From: Telmatospirillum sp.
GTDB taxonomy: Bacteria; Pseudomonadota; Alphaproteobacteria; CACIAM-22H2
Length of the DNA: 64,000 bases
Assembly (NCBI GenBank): GCA_020248985.1
Contig: JADCGL010000017.1
Span: forward strand, 124,001 to 188,000
Direction of reading: 5' to 3'
Both the position numbers and the translations under genes were made by a program. Shown here in pieces: positions 51,941-60,422 of this stretch (position 1 is its first letter; each line of letters opens with the position of its first letter). The notes under the pieces were generated by a model. The model made no database searches, was not told where the DNA came from, and saw only the letters and a program-made list of their open reading frames with translations.

Positions 51941-53656
51941 ATGACTCGCGACCGCGTTTGGCTGGGCGTTCTCCTCTCGGTTCCGGCGACGGCATGGCTT
52001 GCCGTCGCCTTCGCCGCCCCCTTGGTCGTCGTTGCCCTGCTGTCGCTGCAGGAAACGGCCGATCCGTTTGCGGCCCTGTCCCTCGTTCCGTCCTTCAAGC
52101 AATTCGCCGATATTCTCGGCGACCGCTATTTCCTCGGCATCATTGCCGAAACGATCCTGCTCGGCTTGGGCGTGACGGTCGGGGCCGTGGTACTCGGCTA
52201 TCCGCTCGCCATGTGGCTGGCCGGTCTGCCGCAGCGCTGGCGCTCGGTCGCTTTTGCGGTCGTGCTAATCCCGCTTCTGACGAACGTGGTCGTGCGCTCG
52301 CTCGGCATCGTGCTGCTGCTCGCTCCCGACGGGCTCTTCAACGGCTTCATGCGGCCCTTCGGGCTCGCGCGGCCGCAAGGCTATGTGTTTACGCACTTTG
52401 CGGTCGCGATCGCGCTCATTCAGGTGTTCCTGCCCTTCATGGTGCTGTCGCTCTACGACTCGCTCGCCAATCTCGACGGGCGCCTCAAAGAAGCGGCCGC
52501 GTCGCTGGGGGCTTCGCGCGCGCGCATCTTTTTCGCGGTGACCTTGCCTTTGTCGCTGCAGGGCCTGCGCGCGGGCGTGACCATCGTGTTTCTGCTGTCG
52601 TCGACTGCGTACGTATCGGCGACGATCCTCGGCGGCAAAAAAGTTTGGACCACCGGCATGATCGTCTGGCAGGAGGCGCTGCAGAATCTGAATGCGCCGA
52701 CGGCGGCTGCCCTTGCCATGATCATGCTGGCTTGGGGTATCGGCTTTGCGTTTCTGGCAGAACGCGTCGTGCGCCGCTTTTCGCCGTGGCTTGCGCCGGA
52801 TCGGCCGCGGCGCGCAAGCCTTGCTTTGCCCGCGGCACTCGAACGCGTGCTGGTGCGCGCGGCCGACATGAGCGGCCAAGCGCTGTGGCTTGCGCTGCTC
52901 GCGCTCGGCATTCTGCTTCTGCTGTTCCCGCTGATGCTCGTGGCCGTGCAGTCCTTCAACGACGTGCCGCAGGCAAGCGTGGCGGGTTTCCGCGCCTTTA
53001 CGTTCAAATGGTACGCGGCCGTTTTCGAGGTGGGCGCTTACTTGCGTGCCTTCGAGATTTCCGTGCAGTTGGCGGCCGCATCGGTCGCCTGCGCGCTGGC
53101 ACTCGCACTTCCGGCAGCCTTCGTGCTCGTGCGCTTCGGCTATCCCGGACGCGGGGCTGTGCAGGCTTTCTGGATGCTGCCGCTCGCTTTGCCGCACGTC
53201 GCGATCGGCGTGGGCATGCTGCGGCTGCTGCAATGGTATATCGCGATCCCGCCTTTCATGGGCCTGCTGCTCGTGCACGTGGTGCTGATCGTGCCGTTCG
53301 CGATTTCGCTGCTGCGCAGCTCGGTCCTGCAGCTCGACACGGCCCTCGAACAGGCGGCCGCCTCGCTCGGCGCCAATCCGGTGCGCGTGTTTTTCCTGAT
53401 CGTGCTGCCAAATCTTGCACCGGGCCTGGCGGTCGCCGGCATCATCGGGTTCCTGATCTCGTTCGGCGAGGTCACGGTTACCTCGTTCCTCACCACCGCC
53501 CGCCTCACCACGCTGCCGGTGCGCATCTATGCCGAGGCGAGTTTCAGCCTGGAGCCGACCGTGCACGCGGTCTCGACCCTGCTCATTCTGGCGACCGTCG
53601 CCCTGCTCGCCATCGTCAATCGCTTCGTAAAGCTCGACCGCGTCTGGGCAAAATAG
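51941..53656 (+). CDS. ABC transporter permease, PotB-PotC fusion
   Basis: The 571-residue protein holds two permease halves in one chain, each with about six membrane helices and a coupling loop: DGRLKEAAASLGASRARIFF near residue 180 and ALEQAAASLGANPVRVFFLI near residue 470. Usually polyamine transporters have two separate genes, PotB and PotC; here they are fused into one. It forms the whole channel with the PotA-like ATPase. It is the last gene of the operon. Separate start sites for a second polypeptide inside were not seen. Confidence 0.9.
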   Translation: MTRDRVWLGVLLSVPATAWLAVAFAAPLVVVALLSLQETADPFAALSLVPSFKQFADILGDRYFLGIIAETILLGLGVTVGAVVLGYPLAMWLAGLPQRWRSVAFAVVLIPLLTNVVVRSLGIVLLLAPDGLFNGFMRPFGLARPQGYVFTHFAVAIALIQVFLPFMVLSLYDSLANLDGRLKEAAASLGASRARIFFAVTLPLSLQGLRAGVTIVFLLSSTAYVSATILGGKKVWTTGMIVWQEALQNLNAPTAAALAMIMLAWGIGFAFLAERVVRRFSPWLAPDRPRRASLALPAALERVLVRAADMSGQALWLALLALGILLLLFPLMLVAVQSFNDVPQASVAGFRAFTFKWYAAVFEVGAYLRAFEISVQLAAASVACALALALPAAFVLVRFGYPGRGAVQAFWMLPLALPHVAIGVGMLRLLQWYIAIPPFMGLLLVHVVLIVPFAISLLRSSVLQLDTALEQAAASLGANPVRVFFLIVLPNLAPGLAVAGIIGFLISFGEVTVTSFLTTARLTTLPVRIYAEASFSLEPTVHAVSTLLILATVALLAIVNRFVKLDRVWAK

Positions 53657-53727
53657 GGCTAACGAATATCTCTTGCGCGATTTGGGCGCTGCGCTAGGAT
53701 AAGGGTCTTGTTTTCGGGAGAGTTTCG

Positions 53728-53943
53728 ATGGCTTCCAGCATCAGCGACAGCGTGCCCGGCGCAACGCCGCAGACCCAGCGCCCGACCGAAACGTCGCAGA
53801 CCGCCCCGTCCAGCGCCACGCGCGACGGCATCACGCGTCGCGACACCGTGCCCGCGAACCAGGAGAGCGTGACGCGCGCCGATGCCCCGCCGCCCCCGCC
53901 GGCCGGCGCCCAGCGCGGCCAGACGGTCGATATCAGCGTCTGA
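53728..53943 (+). CDS. Small Pro/Thr/Ser-rich protein of unknown function
   Basis: The 71-residue protein is low in hydrophobic residues and rich in Thr, Ser, Pro, Gln and Arg, with a run of Pro (APPPPPAGAQ) near the C-terminus, so it is likely disordered. GGGAGAG eight bases before the ATG argues for real translation. It follows the permease gene by 71 bases and converges on the ArsR regulator gene. No homology is recognised; it could be a spurious frame. Confidence 0.5.
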   Translation: MASSISDSVPGATPQTQRPTETSQTAPSSATRDGITRRDTVPANQESVTRADAPPPPPAGAQRGQTVDISV

Positions 53944-53983
53944 CGCGGTCTTGCGGCGAAAAACGCCTGCATGATCGTCGGCA

Positions 53984-54286
53984 TTACACCCGAGATTTGA
54001 TGGCCTTTGCTGCAGCCGCGATGGTTTTTTCGTCGCGCTTGTACATCGTCCAGCCCTTGATGCGCTTGGCCCGGACCAGGCCGGCGCCCACCAGAACGCG
54101 CATATGCTCGCTGAGCGTCGGCGCCGAAACGCCCAGCTTCTCGGCAATCAAGACGCCGCATACGCCGTCCTCGACCAGATCGCCGTCGGTCTGCGCGCGG
54201 AAATGGGCGCGCGGATCGCGCAGCCACGCCATGATCTGAAGTCGCCGCTCGTTGGCCAGAGCCTTGAGAATCGCCACGATCTCCAT
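53984..54286 (-). CDS. ArsR family transcriptional regulator
   Basis: The 100-residue protein is a winged helix-turn-helix regulator (MEIVAILKALANERRLQIMAWL, then KLGVSAPTLSEHMRVLVGAGLV as the DNA-reading helix pair). Cys is found only in GVCGV, so classic As(III) sensing by a CVC pair is unlikely. It diverges from the threonine dehydratase-like gene, with the palindrome AATTAGCTAATT (54302-54313) in between as a likely operator. The ATG at 54286 is used; a TTG three codons earlier would also be possible. Confidence 0.88.
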   Translation of the reverse strand: MEIVAILKALANERRLQIMAWLRDPRAHFRAQTDGDLVEDGVCGVLIAEKLGVSAPTLSEHMRVLVGAGLVRAKRIKGWTMYKRDEKTIAAAAKAIKSRV

Positions 54287-54288
54287 AT

Positions 54289-54318
54289 TTGACAATTCGC
54301 CAATTAGCTAATTAATGT
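54289..54318 (+). promoter_or_regulatory. Promoter of the dehydratase gene with overlapping ArsR-type operator
   Basis: TTGACA (54289-54294) and TAATGT (54313-54318) are spaced by 18 bases. The perfect 12-base palindrome AATTAGCTAATT (54302-54313) lies between them, so a bound regulator would block the promoter. The -35 box also covers the start of the divergent regulator gene, which fits autoregulation. Confidence 0.6.
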
Positions 54319-54345
54319 CAAGCTGGATATCGCAAAGAGGCCGCC

Positions 54346-55299
54346 ATGCCGCAACCCGACCCCGCCGTCGCCCGCGACGCCATCGCGAAGACCGAGGCCG
54401 CGATCCGGCCCTATATTCGCTGGACGCCGACGCTGCGCGTCGATGCCGCCGACTTCGGCCTTGCGCCGGGACCGCTGTGGCTCAAGCTCGAGTTGCTGCA
54501 GCATTCCGGCTCCTTCAAAGCGCGCGGCGCGTTTGCCAATCTGCTGTGCCGGGACGTGCCGAAGTCCGGCGTCGTCGCCGCATCGGGCGGCAATCACGGC
54601 GCGGCCGTCGCCTTTGCCGCACAGCGGCTGGGAATCCCGGCAACGATTTTCGTTCCGAGCATATCCTCGCCCGCCAAGATCGCGCGGATCCGCGGCTACG
54701 GCGCGACGCTGAATGTCGGCGGCGCGCGCTATGCCGATGCGCTGGCGGCAAGCGAGCGACATGTCGAGGAATTCGGCGGATTGGCGGTCCATGCCTACGA
54801 CCAGGCCGAAACATTGCTGGGCCAGGGCACGGTCGGTTTCGAGCTCGAAGCCGAGGCAGCCGACATCGACACGCTGCTTGTCGCGGTCGGCGGCGGCGGC
54901 CTGATCGGCGGAATCGCCGCATATTGCGCGGGTCGAACCAAGATCGTCGCGGTCGAATCCGACGGCGCGCCCACCCTGCATGCCGCCTTCAAGGCAGGGC
55001 AACCCGTCGATGCGCCGACCGGCGGCATTGCCGCCGACAGTCTGGCGCCCAAGCGCATCGGCAGCCTCGCCTTCGCGCTCGCGCGCCGATTCGTGGCGCC
55101 GGACGTGGTCCTCGTCAGCGACGCCGATATCGTGGCCGCACAAACTTCATTGTGGGACAGGCTGCGCGTCGTTGCCGAACCGGGGGGTGCGGCGGCTTTG
55201 GCGGCTCTGATCTCCGGCCGATACAAACCCGCCAAAGACGAACGCGTTGCCGTGCTTGTCTGCGGCGGCAATACGACCGCCGTCGATTTTGCGCGCTGA
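54346..55299 (+). CDS. Threonine/serine dehydratase-like PLP enzyme
   Basis: The 317-residue fold-type II PLP enzyme has the pyridoxal-lysine motif SGSFKARG (Lys58), the substrate loop SGGNHGAAVAFAAQ, and the glycine-rich phosphate loop VGGGGLIGG (near residue 190). It lacks the C-terminal ACT-like regulatory domain of biosynthetic IlvA, so it is of the short catabolic type (threonine or serine deaminase, or a racemase/dehydratase relative). AAAGAGG precedes the ATG. It is controlled, by inference, by the divergent ArsR regulator through the palindromic operator upstream. Confidence 0.9.
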   Translation: MPQPDPAVARDAIAKTEAAIRPYIRWTPTLRVDAADFGLAPGPLWLKLELLQHSGSFKARGAFANLLCRDVPKSGVVAASGGNHGAAVAFAAQRLGIPATIFVPSISSPAKIARIRGYGATLNVGGARYADALAASERHVEEFGGLAVHAYDQAETLLGQGTVGFELEAEAADIDTLLVAVGGGGLIGGIAAYCAGRTKIVAVESDGAPTLHAAFKAGQPVDAPTGGIAADSLAPKRIGSLAFALARRFVAPDVVLVSDADIVAAQTSLWDRLRVVAEPGGAAALAALISGRYKPAKDERVAVLVCGGNTTAVDFAR

Positions 55300-55314
55300 C
55301 GCGCCCGACCAGCG

Positions 55315-56886
55315 CTAGTTCGCCGCCAGCCAGACCCCGCCCAAATCCTGGCCGAGCAGATGCGACGGCGTGATGTGCCAGCCGCGCACATTCGCGGCCA
55401 ACGGCACGATGCGCGTGAACCAGAACAGCGGCACCGTGTAGGCCAGATCGAACGTATGGATCTGGAAGTCGCGCACCAGCGCCTTGCGCTTGGCGAAATC
55501 GGTCTCGCGCTCCTGCGCGTCGAAGATTTCGTCCAGACGCCGGTCGAGATGGCGCGACACGTTGAAGCCCGGCACGCGGTCGATCGAGATGAAGCGACGC
55601 AGCTGGAAATTCGGTTCGTCGGCGAACTCGGTCGTGAAATCGAGCATCACCTGGAACTGGCCCGAGGTGCGCGCCGAGAAATAGACGGCGCGCTCGGCCT
55701 GGCGCTGCTCGACCGTGACGCCGATCTGGCGCCATTGGTCGATCGCCCACACGGCGACGGTCGGGAAGGGCGGCAGCGACATCGAAATGATCTCGAAGCG
55801 CAGATTGGGTACGCCGGCCTCCTGCAGGAGGCGACGCGCTTCGGCGCGGTTGCGCGCCATGTCGCGGCCCATGCCGGGATACGTGGCAAGCTCGGCCGTC
55901 GTCGGCGCATAGGCGTAGCCCGGGCGCAACAGCGATCCCACCGCACTCACCTGCGACACGCGGGCGAGCGCTTCGACCGAGCCCCAGCGGTCGAGGGCGA
56001 GATTGAGCGCCCGGCGCACGCGTACATCGTCGAACGGCTTCTGCTCGATATTGAAGGACAGGATCAGGCCCGAGAGCCACGACTCCTCCTGGAACGCCAC
56101 GCGCGGCCCCGCCACGCGCGCTTTTTCGGCCGGGCTGATGCCGCGGAATTCGGCCATCACCTGCCCACCTTGCACGGCATTCAGCATCGCGGCGCCGCTC
56201 ATCACCACGGCGCGGAAGCCGTCGAGATAGGGTTGGCCCTGGCGGAAATAGCCGTCGAAGCGCTTGCCGGTCCAGTGCGATCCGCGCACGCGCTCGCCGA
56301 ACAGGAACGGTCCCGAACCCATCGTTTCCTTTTCCGGATAGACCGGATCTTGCGCAAGCTTGGCTGCCGAGTAGATGCAATTGAAGGGGGCGGCCAGATA
56401 CGTCATGAAAGCGGGATTGGGGTTGTTGAGGCGGAAAACGACCGTGTCGGCACTGGGTGCTTCGATCGCGGCCACGTCGGCAAAATGGTCGCGCCGCGCC
56501 GAGCGCGCACCGCCGGTCGGATTGCGGATGCGCTCGAAGCTCGCTTTGACGTCCGCCGAAGTCAGCGGCGAGCCGTCGTGGAAGCGCACGGGCTGCGCGA
56601 TCTTGAAGCTGTAGATCTTGCCGTCCGGCGACACGGTCCACGACGTGGCGAGATCGCCCTGGATTTCGGGATATTTGGTCGCGTCGAAGCGCACCAATGT
56701 CGAATAATGGGGCGCAAGATGGTGGATCACGGCGAAATTCGTCGCCGCATGGCAGTCGGTCGTGTCGGGCTCGCCGCCGACCGCAAAGATCAGCTCGCCG
56801 CCGCGCCGCGGCGTCTCCTGCGCCGAGGCAATGCCCACAAACGCCAATCCAGCGAGGGCAACCCCCGCGACTGTCCGAAACCACAT
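55315..56886 (-). CDS. Family-5 (peptide/nickel) ABC substrate-binding protein, orphan
   Basis: The 523-residue protein has a signal peptide (cleaved after GIASAQ) and the family-5 fold with GELIFAVGGEPDTTDCH near the N-terminus, SPDGKIYSFKIAQPVRFHDG and KPFDDVRVRRALNLALDR. It would bind a peptide or similar ligand in the periplasm. No permease or ATPase gene is next to it; it may work with the oppBCDF proteins or another transporter. It differs from the oppA at 5733-7337 along its length. It converges on the dehydratase gene and diverges from the hydrolase gene. Confidence 0.9.
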   Translation of the reverse strand: MWFRTVAGVALAGLAFVGIASAQETPRRGGELIFAVGGEPDTTDCHAATNFAVIHHLAPHYSTLVRFDATKYPEIQGDLATSWTVSPDGKIYSFKIAQPVRFHDGSPLTSADVKASFERIRNPTGGARSARRDHFADVAAIEAPSADTVVFRLNNPNPAFMTYLAAPFNCIYSAAKLAQDPVYPEKETMGSGPFLFGERVRGSHWTGKRFDGYFRQGQPYLDGFRAVVMSGAAMLNAVQGGQVMAEFRGISPAEKARVAGPRVAFQEESWLSGLILSFNIEQKPFDDVRVRRALNLALDRWGSVEALARVSQVSAVGSLLRPGYAYAPTTAELATYPGMGRDMARNRAEARRLLQEAGVPNLRFEIISMSLPPFPTVAVWAIDQWRQIGVTVEQRQAERAVYFSARTSGQFQVMLDFTTEFADEPNFQLRRFISIDRVPGFNVSRHLDRRLDEIFDAQERETDFAKRKALVRDFQIHTFDLAYTVPLFWFTRIVPLAANVRGWHITPSHLLGQDLGGVWLAAN

Positions 56887-56948
56887 GGCCGTTTCTCCCG
56901 CGACAACTTTATGGCACTTAGCTTATAGGGCAAGCGGGGGTAAGCGCA

Positions 56949-57746
56949 ATGGAACAAGGCATTCTGAAGCGCCCGGGTGCGGACGTGCATTACTGGAGCT
57001 TCGGATCGGGACCCGCGCTTGTATTCGCGCACGGGCTCGGCGGCAGCGCGCTGTCCTGGTGGCAGCAGGTGCCCTATTTCCAGCATCGCTGGCGCTGCAT
57101 CACCTTTTCGCATCGCGGCTTCGCGCCCTCGACGGTCGCAAGCGGCCTGCCGGACCCCGCCGACTATGCGGGCGATCTTGCAGCCCTTGCCGACCATCTG
57201 GGCCTCGACAGGATGGCAATCGTCGCCCAGTCGATGGGCGGCTGGGGGGCTGTCGAATTCGCGCTGCAGAGCCCGCTGCGCGTAAGCGCCCTCGTGCTTG
57301 CCGCCACAAGCGGCACCTTCGACGCGAGCCAAGCCGATCCGAAGGCCTTTGCCGATTGGCAGATTTGGGCCGCTGCCGAGCGCGCGCGCCTCGCTGCCGC
57401 TGCAATCCATCCGGCGGCCGGCGAGGCGATGGCGCGAGATCGGCCCGACCTCAAATTCCTCTACAGCAGCATCGATGCCATGTCGCAGGCGCTCGACAAG
57501 GAAGCGCTGCGCAAACGCCTGTTCGCAGCGCGCGTGCGCCCGGTCGCCGACGCCGCGCGGCTGCCAATGCCGGTGCTCGTTGCGTGCGGCGAGAAAGACC
57601 CGGTCTTCGCCTCGCCCGTGGGCCGGGCCTTTGCGGCCGCCTTCCCTCGCGGCCGGCATATTGAATTTGCAAAAGCAGGGCATTCGGCCTATTTCGAGAT
57701 CGCACCCGAATTCAATCGCCGGATAGAGACGTTCCTTGCCCCATGA
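56949..57746 (+). CDS. Alpha/beta hydrolase
   Basis: The 265-residue protein has an alpha/beta hydrolase fold with nucleophile Ser95 (VAQSMGGWG), the HG oxyanion motif (AHGLGGS, residues 28-34), and the acid/base pair Asp217 (CGEKDPVF) and His245 (AGHSAYFE). It probably cleaves an ester or similar bond; substrate unknown. Its stop codon overlaps the ATG of the SapC-family gene by four bases, so the two proteins are made together. Confidence 0.9.
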   Translation: MEQGILKRPGADVHYWSFGSGPALVFAHGLGGSALSWWQQVPYFQHRWRCITFSHRGFAPSTVASGLPDPADYAGDLAALADHLGLDRMAIVAQSMGGWGAVEFALQSPLRVSALVLAATSGTFDASQADPKAFADWQIWAAAERARLAAAAIHPAAGEAMARDRPDLKFLYSSIDAMSQALDKEALRKRLFAARVRPVADAARLPMPVLVACGEKDPVFASPVGRAFAAAFPRGRHIEFAKAGHSAYFEIAPEFNRRIETFLAP

Positions 57747-58444
57747 AAGCGCCGATTTTCTACAGCAAGCCCGTGCCGCTTGCGGCCGATATCCACGGGA
57801 CCAAACGCTACCGCGCGGTCGCCGATTTCCGTTTCGCACGCGCTGCCAATGCGGTTCCGCTCGGGGCAAGCGAAATGGGCATTGCGGCCCGCCACTATCC
57901 GCTGGTTTTTTCGGCGACCGAGCCCGGCGGCATCGCCGCGGTCTTGGGCGTGCAGGCGGGCGAAAATCTGTTCGTCGATGCCGACGGCAAATGGATCGTC
58001 GACGCCTATGTTCCGGCCTTCGTGCGCCGCTATCCGTTCGCCTTCGCCGAGCGGGACGACAAGTTGATCTTGTGCATCGACGAAGCGGCCAACGCGCTCG
58101 ACGACGTCGAAGGGCCGTGGCTCTTCAACGTCGACGGCACCACGACCGCGTTCACGGACCAGGTCGTGCAGTTCAATCGCGAATTCCAGATCCAGGCGCG
58201 CATGGCCGCCGAATTCGCGGCAGCGGCGGCGGAAGCGGGCCTGCTCTCCGACAATCGCGCCGAAATCGAAACCCGCAGCGGCAAGAAGATGACGCTGGGC
58301 GGGTTTCGCGTGCTCGACCGCGCCAAATTCGAAGCGCTGCCCGACGAAACGTTCCTCGATTGGCGCAAGCGCGGCTGGCTGGACATGGCGGCTGCGCACT
58401 TCCTGTCCTTCCATTCCTGGCAGAATCTGATCGCGCGGGCCTGA
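57743..58444 (+). CDS. SapC family protein
   Basis: The 233-residue protein matches the SapC family (PF07277), named from surface-array protein associates: FYSKPVPLAADIHGTKRYRA at the start, ASEMGIAARHYPLVFS, and FVRRYPFAFAE in the middle. No signal peptide is present. The family's role is unclear, with links to surface protein export and hydroxylase partners in marine bacteria. The ATG overlaps the hydrolase stop. It converges on the cyclase gene with 3 bases between the stops. Confidence 0.87.
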   Translation: MKAPIFYSKPVPLAADIHGTKRYRAVADFRFARAANAVPLGASEMGIAARHYPLVFSATEPGGIAAVLGVQAGENLFVDADGKWIVDAYVPAFVRRYPFAFAERDDKLILCIDEAANALDDVEGPWLFNVDGTTTAFTDQVVQFNREFQIQARMAAEFAAAAAEAGLLSDNRAEIETRSGKKMTLGGFRVLDRAKFEALPDETFLDWRKRGWLDMAAAHFLSFHSWQNLIARA

Positions 58445-58447
58445 AAT

Positions 58448-60406
58448 CTACTTCTCTGCCATCGCGAAGACTTCGCCGGTCTCGCCTTCGCGCAGCCGAT
58501 CGAGATGGTATTCGGCGAGCGCGTCGTCGGGATAGCGCTTGCACAGATCTTCGAACGCCGCCAGCGCGCCCGGATCGGCGTTTTTCATGAGATCGAACGC
58601 GGCCAGATAGAGCTTCGTGTTTTCGTCCGCGGCGCGCGTGCCGGTCAGCGGCTCAAACACATGGATGGGTTCGGACTTGCCTTTGACGATCACGCCGCCG
58701 ACCTTGCGGCACGGCACTTCGGGCGAGGCATCGCGCGTCTGCTGCGTGATTAGAATGCGCGTGCCGAAATACTTGTTGAGGCCTTCGAGGCGCGCGGCCG
58801 TGTTCACGGCGTCGCCGAGCGCCTTGTATTCGTAGCGGTCGAGCGAGCCGAAATTTCCCACGTTGGCCTCGGCCGTGTGCACGCCGATGCGCGTCATGCC
58901 GAAATCCACGCCCTTGGCGCGCTCTTCGGCGCGGAAGCGTTCGGAAAACTGGTCGATGTCGAGGGCGGCCTGCAACGCGCGCTTGGCATGGTCGGGCTGC
59001 TCGCGGGGCGCGTTGAACATGGCGTAGATCGCATCGCCCGTGAACTGGTTGATGGTGCCGCCGAACTTCCAGATCTCGCGGCAGCCGCCGTCGAGATAGC
59101 GGTTCAGAATGTCGGCCAGATGGGCCGCTTCGAGCTTCTCGGACAGGGTCGTGAAGCCCTGCACGTCGGTGAAGATCAGCGACATCGGCCGGCGGCTTGC
59201 CGAGAGGTCGAGCTTCTTGGGATCCTTGACGATCTCCTGCAGCAGCTCGCCCGACACGTATTTGCTGAACACGCCCTGGATGAATTTCTTCTGCTGTCGT
59301 TCCGCGCGGCCCGACCACGCGTCGGACAGCCACAACGCCAGGCCGAGTGCGACCAGCGGCTCGATCAGCGGCAGCAGCAATTGCCGGTCGCGGAACAGAT
59401 AGAAAGCGCCGACCCACAGCACGGCGACGGCGACGACGGCCCCGGTCGCACGCAGCCAAATCGGCACGCCCGTATTGCCGAGGGCTGCACCGATCAAGGC
59501 AAACAGCGCCAAGGTCGCGACGAGCGGCACAAGTGCGCGATCCTCGGGCGCGACGCGACCGTCGAGCAGCTGAGCCAGAATATGCGCCTGGATCACGATC
59601 CCGGCGATCGTGCCCTCGCGCCCCTCGCGGGCGACCGCAAACGGCGTGCGATGGCGGTCGGTCAACGACAGATCGGCGCCCAGCAGCACGATTTTGCCGG
59701 CGATCCACGCGTCGGGCAGAACGGCAACGGCATGCGAGGGAAAAACGCGGAACGGCGACGTCTGCGCATCGGGCTGGCCGCGCCAGGCGATGATGCGCCG
59801 CGTTTCCGGAATCGCCACGCCGAGCCGCTCGGCGAGCCGTGCGGCGACGTTCGGCAGGCGCGTGCCGTCGTGGCCGCGGCGCGGCTCGGGCACGAAGCGG
59901 ATCGTGCCGTCGCGAATGTCGGGCTCGATGTCGGCGAGGCCGCGCCATTCGGGCGCGACGAATTCGTCGAGATAGTCGCGCTGCTCGTCGGTCACGTAGA
60001 GCGGCGAATCGCTGTAGCTGATCGCAAACGGAATCTTGAGCGCGCCCAAGACCGCGCGCAGCTCGTCGTCTTTTTCTTCTTCGGTCTCCTGGTCGAGCAG
60101 CACGTCGATCAGCAGCGCTTTTGCACCCTTGGCCACAAGCGCTTCGATCGTCTTGGCGAGGAACCGGCGGTCGATCGGCGAGCGGTAGGGAAACGACGAC
60201 AGCGTTTCCTCGTTGATGGCCGCCACGACGATGTCGGGATGCTGCGGCTCGGGCGCCGTCACGGTCGCGATGCGGTAGTCGGTGGTCCAGCGCTCGGCCG
60301 TGCCGACGAACGGGAACAGCCGGAAGATACCGAACGCGACCGTCGCTGCGAGGGCAGCGATGACGAAAGAAACGCCAACGCGGCGAAAGACGACGGCAGC
60401 CGTCAT
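58448..60406 (-). CDS. CHASE2 domain-containing adenylate/guanylate cyclase
   Basis: The 652-residue protein has one N-terminal membrane helix, a large periplasmic CHASE2 sensor domain (about residues 35-290, with PDIVVAAINEETL and AKALLIDVLLDQ), three more membrane helices, and a cytosolic class III cyclase domain (from about 400). Metal Asp residues are seen in FTDVQGFTTLSE and FTGDAIYAMF. Gln occupies the Lys position (INQFTGD), as in many bacterial cyclases, so substrate choice is open. It should turn an extracytoplasmic signal into cAMP or cGMP. The ATG at 60406 is used; a TTG at 60433 is possible. It is the last gene of the CHAT operon. Confidence 0.9.
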   Translation of the reverse strand: MTAAVVFRRVGVSFVIAALAATVAFGIFRLFPFVGTAERWTTDYRIATVTAPEPQHPDIVVAAINEETLSSFPYRSPIDRRFLAKTIEALVAKGAKALLIDVLLDQETEEEKDDELRAVLGALKIPFAISYSDSPLYVTDEQRDYLDEFVAPEWRGLADIEPDIRDGTIRFVPEPRRGHDGTRLPNVAARLAERLGVAIPETRRIIAWRGQPDAQTSPFRVFPSHAVAVLPDAWIAGKIVLLGADLSLTDRHRTPFAVAREGREGTIAGIVIQAHILAQLLDGRVAPEDRALVPLVATLALFALIGAALGNTGVPIWLRATGAVVAVAVLWVGAFYLFRDRQLLLPLIEPLVALGLALWLSDAWSGRAERQQKKFIQGVFSKYVSGELLQEIVKDPKKLDLSASRRPMSLIFTDVQGFTTLSEKLEAAHLADILNRYLDGGCREIWKFGGTINQFTGDAIYAMFNAPREQPDHAKRALQAALDIDQFSERFRAEERAKGVDFGMTRIGVHTAEANVGNFGSLDRYEYKALGDAVNTAARLEGLNKYFGTRILITQQTRDASPEVPCRKVGGVIVKGKSEPIHVFEPLTGTRAADENTKLYLAAFDLMKNADPGALAAFEDLCKRYPDDALAEYHLDRLREGETGEVFAMAEK

Positions 60407-60422
60407 GCGCGCCCAGGCGCGC

